Positions 44,360 through 55,392 of a stretch of 64,000 nt of DNA are shown here, piece by piece. The notes beneath the pieces were generated by a model that searched no databases, was not told the DNA's origin, and was given only the letters and a program-made list of their open reading frames with translations. Numbering within the stretch: position 1 is the stretch's first letter; each line of letters opens with the position of its first letter. The DNA is taken from contig NZ_PJBB01000003.1 of NCBI RefSeq assembly GCF_002836595.1, positions 124,001 to 188,000 of the forward strand, in the 5' to 3' direction. The position numbers were made by a program, and so were the translations under genes. Origin of the DNA: Tenacibaculum sp. Bg11-29 (GTDB taxonomy: Bacteria > Bacteroidota > Bacteroidia > Flavobacteriales > Flavobacteriaceae).

Positions 44360-44833
44360 ATGTTATTAAAGAATTATATAATCAATATTGCTATTATTTG
44401 TTTACTCTACGCTTTCTCTTCTTGCAAGGAAACCAATAAACAGATTAAAAATAATATTATAAGAGTTCCATATACGGAAATGGCACAATTAAATATAATT
44501 GGTAGATGGCAACTCGATTCTATTTGGAAGTTAGAAAATAATAAGCGAATAAAACCAAGCTTCGGTTTACTTAATACTTTTTGGGTGTTTGAAGAAAATC
44601 ATCGTTGGCGTTTAGAAAGTAGTCCTATAGATACTAAATTAGCAGACCTTGATGTTAAACTTGAAAGCCCTGTTAATAATATAGAATCGAATTATACGAT
44701 TAACGATAGTATCTTAACTATTAAACTATATAACCTTAAATATAAAATATTAGAAATCGACACTGAAAAAATGTATATAAAATCAATTGATTTACCTTAT
44801 AATAATATTCATAAACTTATCTTTATTAAATAA
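44360..44833 (+). CDS. Lipocalin-like small lipoprotein
   Basis: 157 residues with a lipobox (FSSC, about residue 22) and a beta-rich body beginning IIGRWQLDSIWKLENNKR, the pattern of lipocalin-like lipoproteins of Bacteroidota, in which a GxW motif opens the barrel. Ligand unknown. It is alone between an IS remnant and a gene-free stretch, on the opposite strand to the effector-like genes. Could be an accessory stress or immunity lipoprotein; nothing decides. Confidence 0.72.
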   Translation: MLLKNYIINIAIICLLYAFSSCKETNKQIKNNIIRVPYTEMAQLNIIGRWQLDSIWKLENNKRIKPSFGLLNTFWVFEENHRWRLESSPIDTKLADLDVKLESPVNNIESNYTINDSILTIKLYNLKYKILEIDTEKMYIKSIDLPYNNIHKLIFIK

Positions 44834-45119
44834 AGATAAAACATATTCAAAACAAGAAATAAAACACTAATAATAAACAGATTAAACAATAGTTTTTTTT
44901 AAAAAAAAGGTGCGATTCCGCTGCCGAACCGTATTTCTTCTTTTTATATTTGAGGGAGGTATGGGCTTTTCTTTACTGAGAAAAAAACCATAGTATCATA
45001 ATACTAGAATGAGCTAAAGGTTTTTGTAAATTCTCAACTCCTCCTCCTTTTATTAAATAATTTTGTAGCAAAAGAAAACCTAGATACGTGAAAAGTTAAA
45101 TATTTTTTAATATCACTAG
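44834..45119. other. Gene-free stretch with a short perfect hairpin
   Basis: No ORF seen. TAGTAT-CATA-ATACTA at about 44989-45004 is a perfect 6-bp hairpin. A GC-richer word, GATTCCGCTGCCGAACCG (about 44915), stands out against the AT background, but I cannot name it. Confidence 0.5.
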
Positions 45120-45757
45120 TTGCCTATAATTTTTAAATCTTTAGGATTCAAAGGGGTTTTAATACCTTTTGAATAAGCTATGTTAAGGAACTTCTTTAAT
45201 AAGGTTTCCAAAGTAATATCTTGATTCTTTAAATTTTTTTTTGACTAAATTTTAAAATAATTAATAAAATCAACATTAATTTCTTGAAAAAAATTTGTTA
45301 CTTGTATTCCTTATTTTTTTTAGCGTTGACTTTTTTTGTTATAAGTACTATCTTTTATTAATCCTTTTTGTTTTTTTAATTCTTAGTTATAGAATAAAAT
45401 CAGATTTTGAAGTTGGTTTTGTAAGTTCTTCTATAAGTTTCTCAAGACTTAAATATGTCTCACTCTACCGATAGCTCGCGGATATTTTATTAATATCAGC
45501 TAGTTTTTTGCCTATAATTAAATTGTAATCTTTAGCTATTTCACTTCCCCCTTTAATTAATTCCTTTTTTCATCAAAACTAGACAGCTTAACATTAATAC
45601 CTAACGGTATTCTTTTTCTTTTACCATTATGAAATATTTGTATATAAAAAGCACAAGTTCCATCAATACAGTTGTAGTCTTTCTTAACACTAAACTTCCC
45701 AGTACTTTTAACTGGGTAGTTACCTGGGGCGTTCTCTACCTCAATTAATGTAATAAA
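45120..45757 (-). pseudogene. Tyrosine-recombinase (phage-type integrase) N-terminal remnant
   Basis: Minus-strand pieces in two frames: NCIDGTCAFYIQIFHNGKRK and RIPLGINVKLSSFDEKRN (Arm-type DNA-binding domain), then GGSEIAKDYNLIIGKKLADI, TYLSLEKLIEELTKP, NFFQEINVDFINYF and KKFLNIAYSKGIKTPLNP (SAM-like core-binding domain). Several stops and shifts are present, and the catalytic RHRY domain is missing. It lies 45 bases from tRNA-Arg, the usual target of such integrases. Confidence 0.78.
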
Positions 45758-45801
45758 TTAAAAAATAGACGCAATAAATTAAAGTAAATAATAAAACCTA
45801 G

Positions 45802-45875
45802 TGACCTCGAAGGGATTCGAACCCCCAACCATCAGAGCCGAAATCTGATATTCTATCCAGTTGAACTACGAGGCC
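45802..45875 (-). tRNA. tRNA-Arg (anticodon UCG)
   Basis: 74 bases. Acceptor GGCCTCG/CGAGGTC (one G-U), D-arm GTTC...GAAT, anticodon loop TTTCGGC (UCG) and T-loop TTCGAAT. CCA not encoded. Next to an integrase remnant. Confidence 0.96.
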
Positions 45876-45884
45876 AATATTATT

Positions 45885-46331
45885 TTAAGCTAAAGTTTGC
45901 TTAACAATGTTTGAAATGGTTTTTCCATCAGCCTGTCCTGCCAATTCTTTAGATACCATACCCATAACTTTACCCATATCTTTCATACCCGAAGCACCTA
46001 CTTTAGCAATAACTTCTTTTACTACTTTCTCAATCTCTTCATTAGATAAAGCTTCTGGTAAAAACTGTTCTAAAATAGCAGCTTCTGCTAATTCAGGTGC
46101 AGCTAAATCGTCTCTTCCTTGCTCAGAGAAAATAACTGCACTATCTTTTCGTTGCTTTACTTGCTTTTGAACAATCTTTAACTCATCTGCTTCAGAAGTA
46201 TCTCCAGAACTTGTTTCGGTATTTGCCAACATAAAAGCAGACTTTAATGCTCTAAGAGCGGTTAAAGCTACTTTATCTTTCGACTTCATAGCTTCTTTCA
46301 TCTTATCAATTACTTGTTTTTGCAAACTCAT
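45885..46331 (-). CDS. yqeY: GatB/YqeY-domain protein
   Basis: 148 residues, all-helical YqeY family: MSLQKQVIDKMKEAMKSKDK at the start, the conserved EQFLPEALSNEEIEKVV and the end GMKDMGKVMGMVSKELAGQADGKTIS. The family resembles the tRNA-binding tail of GatB; its role is thought to be near tRNA-dependent amidation but is not established. It follows ftsZ after a terminator, so it is probably only loosely linked to the dcw operon. Confidence 0.92.
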   Translation of the reverse strand: MSLQKQVIDKMKEAMKSKDKVALTALRALKSAFMLANTETSSGDTSEADELKIVQKQVKQRKDSAVIFSEQGRDDLAAPELAEAAILEQFLPEALSNEEIEKVVKEVIAKVGASGMKDMGKVMGMVSKELAGQADGKTISNIVKQTLA

Positions 46332-46350
46332 AGTTATAGTTGTTTTATGA

Positions 46351-46377
46351 AAAAATTCCCGACGAATCGGGAATTTT
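46351..46377 (-). terminator. ftsZ (dcw operon) terminator
   Basis: Stem AAAATTCCCGA/TCGGGAATTTT with loop CGAA or its complement and a T-run on the minus strand. Confidence 0.88.
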
Positions 46378-46398
46378 AAAATTTTTATTACTTTTTTA

Positions 46399-48270
46399 TT
46401 AATCTACATTATCATGTAAAAATGAATTGTTTGAACGTAATAAATCGTTATTATCTGTATTTAAAGCAGTATCTGATTTACTTATTTCTGAATCTGTATT
46501 AATATCTACCCCTAATCGTTTATATGCTGGTTGACGTTCAATCTCATCAATATTTTTACTTACTTGATCGTTGAATTTATAATTAAAACCTTTCATTTTA
46601 TCACGTCTTTCTTGCGTTCTCTTCTGTAACTCAGAAATCGTAATACTTAAAGGAGAAACCTCTTCACCTGAAGCTTCAATATTATTACTATCATCTTCAG
46701 TTTTTGTTTTTACTTCAAACTGTAACGCCTCTTCAACCTCTTCTTTTATAACAGGCGTAGAACTCTTTCCAATAGTTGGTTGTGCATTAAAATCTTCTAA
46801 TACATAACGCTTTTCAACTTCACGTACTTGAGGTTTAATTTCTTCAGCTGTTACATTAATATTTTTTATTTCATTCGTAGTTTCAGGAACTTCGTTAACT
46901 GGCGTTATTTCTTCATAAGAATTCACAGGTAAATCAAACAATAAATCTTGTTGAATTGGTTGCTGTTTTACTTCTTTTTGAACTATTTTTTGCTCAGTAA
47001 TATTAGTGATTATAAAATCGTCTTCAGAAATTGTTTCAACAGCAATCTCATCATATACTACATTTACGTTTTTTAAAATTTCTGTAGTTGGAATTAAACC
47101 TAATCTAGGCTCTTTAACTTCTTCTTCTAATACATGAACAACTTTTATTGGTGCTGTTGGTACTGAAAGAGGTTCGTTTATTGTTGGTGCAACTTGAACT
47201 TTTTGTTCACCAAAATTATACGTTGCCTTTTGTTCGTCTTCTAAAGTGTGAACAATTTTTTTTACTTCAGTATTTGTAATAGTTCCTTGTTGATCAGCTG
47301 TAAAACCTGTAGCAACAATTGTTACTGCGATACCATCTTCTAATGATTCATCTTCACCAACTCCCATGATGATGTTTGCATCATAACCTGCTTCATCTTG
47401 AATGTAATCATTAATCTCTCCGATTTCATCTAAAGTTACTTCGTTAACACCAGAAACGATTAATAATAATACGTTTTTAGCTCCTGTAATTTTATTATCG
47501 TTTAATAACGGAGAATCTAATGCTTTTACAATAGCGTTCTTAGCACGATCTACACCTGTTTCTTTAGCAGACCCCATAATTGCAGTTCCACTATTAGAAA
47601 GTACTGTTTTAGCATCATGTAAATCTATATTTTGCTTATAGTGATGTGTTATTACCTCTGCAATACCTTTTGCTGCTGTAGCTAAAACTTCATCAGCTTT
47701 AGAAAACCCAGCTTTAAAACCTAAGTTCCCATAAACTTCTCTTAACTTGTTATTATTTATAACAATAAGTGAATCTACGTTTTTACGTAATTCATCTATT
47801 CCGTTTTGAGCCTGCTTGGTACGCATTCTTCCTTCAAACTGAAATGGCATTGTAACGATACCAACCGTTAAAACGTCCATATCTTTTGCTATTTTAGCAA
47901 TAATAGGTGCAGCACCAGTACCTGTACCACCTCCCATACCTGCAGTGATAAACACCATTTTGGTATGTGTACTTAACATTTGCTGAATTTCTTGTATACT
48001 TTCAGCTGCTGCTTGTGCACCAACCTCTGGATTTGCTCCTGCTCCTAAACCTGATGTTAAGTGCGCCCCTAATTGAATCTTATTAGGAATCGGACTATTT
48101 TCAAGTGCTTGTGCATCTGTATTACAAATTACAAAATCCACTCCGTGAATTTGCTGACTAAACATGTGATTTACTGCGTTGCTACCTCCCCCACCAACTC
48201 CAATCACCTTAATCGCATTCGATTTTGTTTTTGGCATGTCGAATGAAATGTTGTTTAACTCTGTGCTCAT
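46399..48270 (-). CDS. ftsZ: Cell division tubulin homologue FtsZ
   Basis: 623 residues. GTPase core about 15-320 with [13 protein letters not shown], the tubulin signature [10 protein letters not shown] and [14 protein letters not shown]. Then follows an unusually long linker of about 280 residues, rich in Glu, Val and Ile, which is common in flavobacteria. The end ...NSFLHDNVD is the conserved tail. FtsZ polymerises at midcell and recruits the divisome, with FtsA as membrane anchor. Last gene of the minus-strand dcw cluster, 79 bases after ftsA. Confidence 0.98.
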   Translation of the reverse strand: MSTELNNISFDMPKTKSNAIKVIGVGGGGSNAVNHMFSQQIHGVDFVICNTDAQALENSPIPNKIQLGAHLTSGLGAGANPEVGAQAAAESIQEIQQMLSTHTKMVFITAGMGGGTGTGAAPIIAKIAKDMDVLTVGIVTMPFQFEGRMRTKQAQNGIDELRKNVDSLIVINNNKLREVYGNLGFKAGFSKADEVLATAAKGIAEVITHHYKQNIDLHDAKTVLSNSGTAIMGSAKETGVDRAKNAIVKALDSPLLNDNKITGAKNVLLLIVSGVNEVTLDEIGEINDYIQDEAGYDANIIMGVGEDESLEDGIAVTIVATGFTADQQGTITNTEVKKIVHTLEDEQKATYNFGEQKVQVAPTINEPLSVPTAPIKVVHVLEEEVKEPRLGLIPTTEILKNVNVVYDEIAVETISEDDFIITNITEQKIVQKEVKQQPIQQDLLFDLPVNSYEEITPVNEVPETTNEIKNINVTAEEIKPQVREVEKRYVLEDFNAQPTIGKSSTPVIKEEVEEALQFEVKTKTEDDSNNIEASGEEVSPLSITISELQKRTQERRDKMKGFNYKFNDQVSKNIDEIERQPAYKRLGVDINTDSEISKSDTALNTDNNDLLRSNNSFLHDNVD

Positions 48271-48349
48271 ACTCCTATTTTTTTTTATTCTTATTCACTA
48301 ACATTCCTATTTTTAGGGGACAAAAAAAAGAATGTCTATTTATATTTAT

Positions 48350-49699
48350 TTATTCAGCGTTGTCTAAAAACTCTTTGAATCTTTCTGTAAATTTTTCGAA
48401 AATAGATTTAGACTTATCTTTTGTAACGTGCTTGTTTTCATTTAAAACTTCTTCTGATTCGAATACCGTTTCAATAATTTCTTTATCCTTAACTCTTACA
48501 TCTTCATCTATAATTTCTACCTTTTCATTCTCATAAGAATTCTTTTGCAAACCTTCCATCAATAACCCTACTGCTGTTGCATACGAAGGACTTGATAAGA
48601 CTTCATCAGAATCACCTGCTAAATGCTCATTAGGATACCCAATACGAACGTCCATTCCAGTAATATATTCTACTAACTGACGTAAATGCTTTAACTGAGA
48701 TCCTCCTCCTGTTAAAACAATACCAGCAATTAACTTTCCTTTTTGTGTTTCGTGTCCGTAATTTTTTATTTCTAAGTATACATGCTCAATAATTTCTTGA
48801 ACTCTAGCATGAATTATTTTTGATAAATTTTTAAGCGTAATTTCTTTAGGCTCTCTTCCTCTTAACCCAGGTATTGAAACTATTTCTGTTTCTTTATTTT
48901 CTCCTGGCCATGCAGATCCGAACTTAACTTTTAATAATTCCGCTTGTTTTTCAATTATTGAACACCCTTCTTTAATATCTTCAGTAATTACATTTCCTCC
49001 AAAAGGAATTACTGCTGTATGACGAATAATACCGTCTTTAAATATTGCTAAATCAGTAGTACCACCACCGATATCAATCAAAGCGACTCCTGCTTCTTTT
49101 TCTTCTTGACTTAATACTGCTGATGCTGATGCTAATGGCTCTAAAGTAATGTCTGATAAACTTAACCCTGCACTTTTTACACATCTACCAATATTTCTAA
49201 TAGACGAAACTTGACCAACCACTACATGAAAATTAGCTTCTAATCGCCCACCATACATCCCTATCGGCTCTTTAATTTCCGATTGGCTATCTACTTTATA
49301 GTCTTGTGGTAATACATGAATAATTTCTTCACCAGGAAGCATTACTAATTTATGAACTTGACCTACTAAACTTTCAATATCATCATCATTAATTACTTCA
49401 TCTGATTTTTCTCTTGTAATATAATCACTATGATGTAAACTTCTAATATGTTGTCCTGCAATACCAACAACTACATTTTCTATTTTCTGTCCAGAAACAC
49501 TTTCTGCTTCATCAATGGCTTGTTGTATAGATTTAATTGTTTGCGTAATGTTATTTACCACACCTCTTTTTACACCTAAACTTTTGGCTTTACCAATACC
49601 TAAAACCTCTAATTTATCGTACTCGTTCTTACGACCAATCATGGCAACAATTTTTGTTGTACCAATATCTAAACCTACTGCTATTTTATTGTTCTCCAT
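48350..49699 (-). CDS. ftsA: Cell division actin homologue FtsA
   Basis: 449 residues. Actin-like ATPase: VGLDIGTTKIVAMIG at the start, the SHS2/1C subdomain, VALIDIGGGTTDLAIF and IVLTGGGSQLKHL. A charged linker follows (about 390-430), then the C-terminal amphipathic helix SIFEKFTERFKEFLDNAE, which should tether FtsA and FtsZ to the inner membrane. The start overlaps ftsQ by 14 bases. The last 18 residues recur in the 41-residue protein at 13766. Confidence 0.98.
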   Translation of the reverse strand: MENNKIAVGLDIGTTKIVAMIGRKNEYDKLEVLGIGKAKSLGVKRGVVNNITQTIKSIQQAIDEAESVSGQKIENVVVGIAGQHIRSLHHSDYITREKSDEVINDDDIESLVGQVHKLVMLPGEEIIHVLPQDYKVDSQSEIKEPIGMYGGRLEANFHVVVGQVSSIRNIGRCVKSAGLSLSDITLEPLASASAVLSQEEKEAGVALIDIGGGTTDLAIFKDGIIRHTAVIPFGGNVITEDIKEGCSIIEKQAELLKVKFGSAWPGENKETEIVSIPGLRGREPKEITLKNLSKIIHARVQEIIEHVYLEIKNYGHETQKGKLIAGIVLTGGGSQLKHLRQLVEYITGMDVRIGYPNEHLAGDSDEVLSSPSYATAVGLLMEGLQKNSYENEKVEIIDEDVRVKDKEIIETVFESEEVLNENKHVTKDKSKSIFEKFTERFKEFLDNAE

Positions 49700-50426
49700 T
49701 TAGACTTTGTTTTGTGCACACAACTTGGTTGTGGTATTTTACATTTATTGTCTTATAATTTTTAATCGTTTTATCTACCAATGCTTTATTATAAAATGCA
49801 ATAAGTTTTTTTATTTTCTCATTTTCATTTTCAAGCTTTCCAAAAATAATTTTATACGACCCGCTACGAACAGTAAAAACATATTCGTTTTGAGCATTTT
49901 TTTGAATTGCAATAACTTCTTTTACTAAAAAATCATTGCTTTCAATTACTTTTATTAGCTTTATTAGTTCGTTGATATCTTCAGACTCCTTTATACCTGA
50001 AACTAATGGCACTCTTGCTGAAAAATTTACTGATAACGGAATTTCTATTCCGTATTTATCAATATAATAAGATTTACTCTTATCAACAATACGCGCTATT
50101 GGTTTACGCTGTTTTATCACCGTTTTTAACACCCCATTTACGTTTAAAAAAACGACTGCTTTTTCAACATATGGGTTCGCCGAAACATTTGTCTCTAAAA
50201 AGTGTAAATTTACTACTCTTTTTGGTTGATTTTTAACAAATTCTTTATTTTGTATTAACAATTTATCAACTATACTGTGCGTCAAAAAGTTATTATCTCC
50301 AGCTTCAAACTCAACTACCGTTTCTTCTACCTTTCTTACACCATTTCTATCAGTTGTGAAGCTATATAAAAAGCTCAAAAAGATTAACAGCAAGAAAAAA
50401 AACAAATATGTAGCTACTTTTTTCAT
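49686..50426 (-). CDS. ftsQ: Cell division protein FtsQ/DivIB
   Basis: 246 residues: short cytoplasmic N-terminus, one membrane helix (about 5-22, TYLFFFLLLIFLSFLYSF), POTRA-like domain and beta domain (VPLVSGIKES, YKTINVKYHNQVVC). Sequence conservation is low in this family; identity rests on topology and on its place between murC and ftsA. Periplasmic connector of the divisome. Confidence 0.92.
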   Translation of the reverse strand: MKKVATYLFFFLLLIFLSFLYSFTTDRNGVRKVEETVVEFEAGDNNFLTHSIVDKLLIQNKEFVKNQPKRVVNLHFLETNVSANPYVEKAVVFLNVNGVLKTVIKQRKPIARIVDKSKSYYIDKYGIEIPLSVNFSARVPLVSGIKESEDINELIKLIKVIESNDFLVKEVIAIQKNAQNEYVFTVRSGSYKIIFGKLENENEKIKKLIAFYNKALVDKTIKNYKTINVKYHNQVVCTKQSLNGEQ

Positions 50427-50428
50427 TT

Positions 50429-51775
50429 CTATATTTTAAATTTATTTTCTAAATTAATCTTTACTTCATCTACTAACAATCCAATATCTCCGGCCCCTAA
50501 CATCGCTACTATTTTTGACTCAGATTTTAAAATTTCGTCACTTAATTTCTCTTTAGATATTAATTTTTTATTTACTAAATTTACTTTTTCTAACAACCAA
50601 GAAGATGTAACCCCTTCTATAGATAACTCTCTTGCTGGATAAATATCCAACAATAAAACTTCATCAAATTTTGAAAGTGCTTTTGCAAAATCGTCAGCAA
50701 AATCTTTTGTTCTACTATATAAATGCGGTTGAAAAACTGCCAACACTTTCTCATTCGGGTACATTTCACGTATTGAATCTGAGACGGCACTTATTTCTGT
50801 TGGATGATGTGCATAATCATCAATTAACACAACATCATCTGTTCTAATTTTATATGAAAATCTACGTTTAACTCCTATAAAAGTTTTCAATTGAACTTTT
50901 ATATCATTCAATGAAACACCATAAACATCTGCCATTGCTAATGCCACTAAAGCATTCATCATATTATGCTTTCCTGGCAAATTAAACTCTATATTTTTTA
51001 TTTCAGCCGTTGGAGTTTTTACATCAAAAACATACTTCCCTTTACCAACCCTAACATTATGCGCTTCATAATCTGCTGATTCATTTACTGCGTAAGTCAA
51101 TCCTTCTAATGGCAATCCTTTTGCTACAATTAAAGTATCAGAAACCATATTCGAAAAATCTCTAAACGTTTGCTGCAATATTTCATTTTCACCGTAAATA
51201 TCTAAATGGTCTGCATCCATAGAGATAACGCATGCAATATTTGGTGACAACTTTAAAAAAGATCTATCAAATTCATCTGCCTCAACAACCGATACTTTAT
51301 CCTCCCCTAATATCAAATTAGAATTATAGTTCTCTGCAATTCCTCCTAAAAAAGAAGTTGCTTTATGAGGCTGCATAATATGCCCTAAAATTGATGAAGT
51401 TGTCGTTTTACCATGAGTTCCCGCAACAGCCAAACAGAAAGTGTTTTTAGTTATTTCACCTAAAACATCAGCTCTTTTTAAAAGCGTAAACTCATTATTT
51501 ATAAAATAATTTAGCTCTTTATGATCACTTGGAATTGCTGGAGTGTACACTACCAATGTTTTCTCCTTATTTAAACACGAAATAGGTATATTTTTAACGG
51601 CATCATTAAAATGAATTTCCACCCCAATATCTTCTAAACCTTTTGTTATTGGGCTTGGTGTTTTATCGTAACCAAAAACTTTTTTTCCGTTTATAGAAAA
51701 ATAACGAGCAATAGCACTCATACCAATACCCCCAACTCCAATAAAATAAACGCTATGTATCGTTTTAAAATTCAC
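50429..51775 (-). CDS. murC: UDP-N-acetylmuramate-L-alanine ligase
   Basis: 448 residues. Adds L-Ala to UDP-MurNAc using ATP. N-terminal Rossmann motif YFIGVGGIGMSAIARYF, ATP loop GTHGKTTTSSILG (about 112-124), DDYAHHPTEI. It touches murG (1-base overlap) and precedes ftsQ by 2 bases. Confidence 0.97.
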   Translation of the reverse strand: MNFKTIHSVYFIGVGGIGMSAIARYFSINGKKVFGYDKTPSPITKGLEDIGVEIHFNDAVKNIPISCLNKEKTLVVYTPAIPSDHKELNYFINNEFTLLKRADVLGEITKNTFCLAVAGTHGKTTTSSILGHIMQPHKATSFLGGIAENYNSNLILGEDKVSVVEADEFDRSFLKLSPNIACVISMDADHLDIYGENEILQQTFRDFSNMVSDTLIVAKGLPLEGLTYAVNESADYEAHNVRVGKGKYVFDVKTPTAEIKNIEFNLPGKHNMMNALVALAMADVYGVSLNDIKVQLKTFIGVKRRFSYKIRTDDVVLIDDYAHHPTEISAVSDSIREMYPNEKVLAVFQPHLYSRTKDFADDFAKALSKFDEVLLLDIYPARELSIEGVTSSWLLEKVNLVNKKLISKEKLSDEILKSESKIVAMLGAGDIGLLVDEVKINLENKFKI

Positions 51776-52866
51776 TAACCTATTAATTTTTCTATTTCGT
51801 TAACTATATCATTCGTTGCATTTGGCAACGCTAATTCATTTATACACTCACTTAAACTTTGCTGTTTTCCCTTATCTTTTAATAATGTTTCAACTACAAT
51901 AGGAAAAGTTTCTAGTTCATTTTCTTTAACTAAAATTGCCCCATGTTTATCTACTATAGATTTTGCATTTTTAGTTTGATGATCTTCAGCTACATTAGGC
52001 GAGGGTATAAAAATTGTTGGCTTCCCAACTACACACAATTCTGAAACAGAACTTGCGCCTGCTCTCGAAACAACAAAATCTGTTGCCGCATAAGCTAAAT
52101 CCATTCTATTTAAAAATTGATGCACTTGCACATTATCAACTTCATTATATTTTTTATATTCCTCAAAATACAACTTACCGCATTGCCAAATTAATTGAAC
52201 TCCTTGCTCTTTAAAAAACGTCAGATTTGCTTCAATTAATTGATTAATTTTTCGAGCACCTAAACTTCCTCCTAAAACCAAAATTGTTTTTTTTGTTTTA
52301 TCTAACTCAAAAAACGTTCCACCTTCTTCTTTTTTAGCATGAACAAGTAACAAATCTTGCCGAATAGGGTTTCCTGTTTTTATAATTTTATCTTCAGGAA
52401 AAAAACGCTCTAAATTATCATAAGCTACACATATTTTACTTGCTTTTTTACTTAGTAATTTATTCGTAATCCCTGGATATGAATTCTGCTCTTGTATTAC
52501 TGTCGGAATACCTTTTCCACTAGCAACCATAAGTGTAGGTCCACTAGCAAAACCACCAGTACCAACAACAATATTTGGTTTAAACTTTTTAATAATTCTA
52601 TAAGCACTCCATAAACTACTTAATAACTTAAAAGGAAATAATAGGTTATTAAAAGTAAGTTTTCTTTGAATCCCTGATATCCATAATCCTTTAATATCAT
52701 ACCCTGCTTGTGGCACTTTTTCCATCTCCATCTTATCACTCGCTCCCACAAACAAAATGTTAGCTTCCGGATACCGCAACTTTACTTCATTTGCAATTGC
52801 AATTGCAGGATATATATGTCCTCCCGTTCCACCTCCACTTATAATAATGTTAATCGATTGTTTCAT
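51775..52866 (-). CDS. murG: Lipid II synthase, undecaprenyl-PP-MurNAc-pentapeptide GlcNAc transferase
   Basis: 363 residues, GT28 GT-B fold. [17 protein letters not shown] at the N-terminus, [26 protein letters not shown] and [12 protein letters not shown] for UDP-GlcNAc binding. Converts lipid I to lipid II at the inner face of the membrane. Overlaps ftsW by 17 bases and murC by 1. Confidence 0.97.
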   Translation of the reverse strand: MKQSINIIISGGGTGGHIYPAIAIANEVKLRYPEANILFVGASDKMEMEKVPQAGYDIKGLWISGIQRKLTFNNLLFPFKLLSSLWSAYRIIKKFKPNIVVGTGGFASGPTLMVASGKGIPTVIQEQNSYPGITNKLLSKKASKICVAYDNLERFFPEDKIIKTGNPIRQDLLLVHAKKEEGGTFFELDKTKKTILVLGGSLGARKINQLIEANLTFFKEQGVQLIWQCGKLYFEEYKKYNEVDNVQVHQFLNRMDLAYAATDFVVSRAGASSVSELCVVGKPTIFIPSPNVAEDHQTKNAKSIVDKHGAILVKENELETFPIVVETLLKDKGKQQSLSECINELALPNATNDIVNEIEKLIG

Positions 52867-54040
52867 GTAAAATATCTAAAGGATTATCATCTAAAATTGT
52901 TTCTTCAGTTTCATTCTTAGAGGCACTTACACTTAATATCATTCCCAACGCAAAACAAGTCATCCAAATAGAAGTACCTCCACTACTAATTAACGGAAGT
53001 GTTTGCCCTGTTACTGGTAATATATTTACTGCTACCGCCATATTAATCATCGCTTGAAAAACAATCGGAACCCCAACTCCTACAACCATTAATGTCGCAA
53101 AAACTGTAGTTGCTTTTTTTGCTGTAATTAAAATCCGAAGTAACAATAAAAAATAAATAAACATAACCACTACAGCTCCCACAAATCCATATTCTTCTAC
53201 AATAATTGCATAAATAAAATCTGACGAAGATTGTGGTAAAAAATTTTTCTGTACACTTTTACCAGGACCTTTACCTATCACTCCACCCGTAGCTATCGCT
53301 ATTTTAGCTTTTTCGACTTGGTAATTTTCTTTTCCTTCTGGCCTAGAGAAGCCTTCAATTCTACTCTGCCAAGTATTTACACGATTAGGCATTGCATCTG
53401 GAAAAGCTTTTGCTACTAATATAAAAAACAACAAAGAAAACAGCCCCATACTAACTATGTAACCTATATACTTTAACGGATATCCTCCTATATAAGTTAA
53501 CAACAATATCATTGAAAAAACAATAGCTGTTGTCGAAAAATTTGCAGGAAGCACTAAAACCAATACCAAACCTACTGGCAACCACAACTGCAACAAACTC
53601 TCTTTAAATACAATTACTTTTTCTTTATTTTTTGCTAAATACCTAGAAACGTAAACCATTAACACCAAGCCCGCTAATGTAGAGGTTTGAAAACCAATAC
53701 CAACAAACGGAATCCGAATCCACCGACTTGCATTTGCCCCTCCAATAACTTTTCCTTGCGCCAACGTAAACACCAGCAACAAAATTACTACAGGTATCAT
53801 TAAAACAGCACCCCCACTAAAGTATCTATAAGGAATTCTATGCACCCCATAAATTACAGCAAAACCAGTAATTAATAATACTATATGCTTTACTAAATGC
53901 CCAAAAGTAGACCCATTACCAACCACATAAACTAAATTGGTACTTGCACTATATATTGGCATAAATGAAAATATAGCCAATACAGCAACAATTGCCCATA
54001 TAGCCCTATCTCCTTTTATATGTTGAAAAATGGTTTTCAT
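52850..54040 (-). CDS. ftsW: FtsW, SEDS glycosyltransferase of the divisome
   Basis: 396 residues with about ten membrane helices. SEDS motifs: [43 protein letters not shown] and [10 protein letters not shown]. It polymerises septal peptidoglycan with PBP3. Position between murD and murG is typical. The paralogue of RodA at 19910 serves elongation. Confidence 0.96.
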   Translation of the reverse strand: MKTIFQHIKGDRAIWAIVAVLAIFSFMPIYSASTNLVYVVGNGSTFGHLVKHIVLLITGFAVIYGVHRIPYRYFSGGAVLMIPVVILLLVFTLAQGKVIGGANASRWIRIPFVGIGFQTSTLAGLVLMVYVSRYLAKNKEKVIVFKESLLQLWLPVGLVLVLVLPANFSTTAIVFSMILLLTYIGGYPLKYIGYIVSMGLFSLLFFILVAKAFPDAMPNRVNTWQSRIEGFSRPEGKENYQVEKAKIAIATGGVIGKGPGKSVQKNFLPQSSSDFIYAIIVEEYGFVGAVVVMFIYFLLLLRILITAKKATTVFATLMVVGVGVPIVFQAMINMAVAVNILPVTGQTLPLISSGGTSIWMTCFALGMILSVSASKNETEETILDDNPLDILHETID

Positions 54041-54056
54041 TAATCAATTTACTTTT

Positions 54057-55391
54057 TTATAAACTTTTAACTGCTTCCTTAAATTTATCACCTCTATCTT
54101 CGTAGCTCTCAAATAAATCGAAACTAGCACAAGCTGGAGATAACAAAACTACATCTCCGTTTTTAGCTACCTTATTTGCTACTTTTACAGCCTCTTCTGC
54201 TCCTGCTGTCTCTACCAAAATATCTACAACATTACCAAATGTTTCAATGATTTTTTGATTATCTAAACCTAAGCAAACAATTGCTTTCACTTTCTCTCTT
54301 ACTAACGGTAATAAATCTGCATAATCATTTCCCTTATCAACACCACCAACAATCCAAACTGTTGGACCATCCATACATTCTAAAGCATAAAAAACAGCAT
54401 TAACATTCGTAGCCTTACTATCGTTAATAAACTGTACGCCATTAATTTTTTGCACATTTTCTAAACGATGTTCAACACCTTCAAAATCAGACAAACTCTC
54501 TGCAATTGCTTCTTTTCTTACTTTCAACAATCTCGCAGCCATAGCCACAGCCATTGCATTTTTAGTATTGTGTTTTCCTTGTAATGTTAATTCAGAAACA
54601 TTCATCAATATATCTTCTGTTTTTAATTTCATAATTATTTTATCTTGCCTTAAAAAAACTCCATACTCCAATTCTTTTTCTACTGAAAACGGAATTTTTT
54701 TTGCGTTAACTTTATTTTTACCTAGCCAATTCTGCATGGCTTCATCATCTGCATCGTATATTAAAAAATCGTTTTCTGTTTGATTTTTTGTTATTCGAAA
54801 CTTTGATTTTATATATTTATCGTAATCATAATCATACCGATCTAAATGATCAGGCGATATGTTTGTCATAATCGCTATATGCGGCTTAAAATCAATTATT
54901 CCATCTAACTGAAAGCTACTTAACTCTAACACATATTCTTCATAACTTTGCTCAGCAACCTGCTTCGCAAAACTGTCTCCTATATTTCCTCCAACACCTA
55001 TTTTTAGCCCTGCTTTTTTAAGCACATGCCCCAAAAGCATCGTTGTTGTTGTTTTTCCGTTTGAACCAGTTACACCAATCACTGTTGCATCAGTAAATTC
55101 AGATGCAAATTCAATCTCAGAAATTACACTTATCCCTTTTAAATTTAATTGCTGTATTAAAGCAATCTTATCAGGAATACCAGGGCTTTTTACAACCACA
55201 TTAGCATTAAAAATTTTATTTTCGGTATGCTGATACTCTTCAAAATCAATTAAATTAACTACTAATACTTTTTTATATTTATCAGAAATACTTCCTTTAT
55301 CAGAAACAAAAACATCAAATCCTTTTTGTTTCCCCAGTAACGCAGCTCCTACACCACTTTCTCCACCACCAAGAACCACTAACCGCTTCAT
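54057..55391 (-). CDS. murD: UDP-MurNAc-L-alanine-D-glutamate ligase
   Basis: 444 residues. VLGGGESGVGAALLG, ATP loop GVTGSNGKTTTTMLLG (about 104-119), NISPDHLDRYD and NDSKATNVNAV. Adds D-Glu in the third committed step of peptidoglycan precursor synthesis. 1 base from mraY. Confidence 0.97.
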   Translation of the reverse strand: MKRLVVLGGGESGVGAALLGKQKGFDVFVSDKGSISDKYKKVLVVNLIDFEEYQHTENKIFNANVVVKSPGIPDKIALIQQLNLKGISVISEIEFASEFTDATVIGVTGSNGKTTTTMLLGHVLKKAGLKIGVGGNIGDSFAKQVAEQSYEEYVLELSSFQLDGIIDFKPHIAIMTNISPDHLDRYDYDYDKYIKSKFRITKNQTENDFLIYDADDEAMQNWLGKNKVNAKKIPFSVEKELEYGVFLRQDKIIMKLKTEDILMNVSELTLQGKHNTKNAMAVAMAARLLKVRKEAIAESLSDFEGVEHRLENVQKINGVQFINDSKATNVNAVFYALECMDGPTVWIVGGVDKGNDYADLLPLVREKVKAIVCLGLDNQKIIETFGNVVDILVETAGAEEAVKVANKVAKNGDVVLLSPACASFDLFESYEDRGDKFKEAVKSL

Positions 55392-55392
55392 C

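Noticed and set aside
46399..47350. FtsZ C-terminal linker as a fused extra domain
   Set aside because: The long Glu/Val-rich linker has no domain character and is common in flavobacterial FtsZ.
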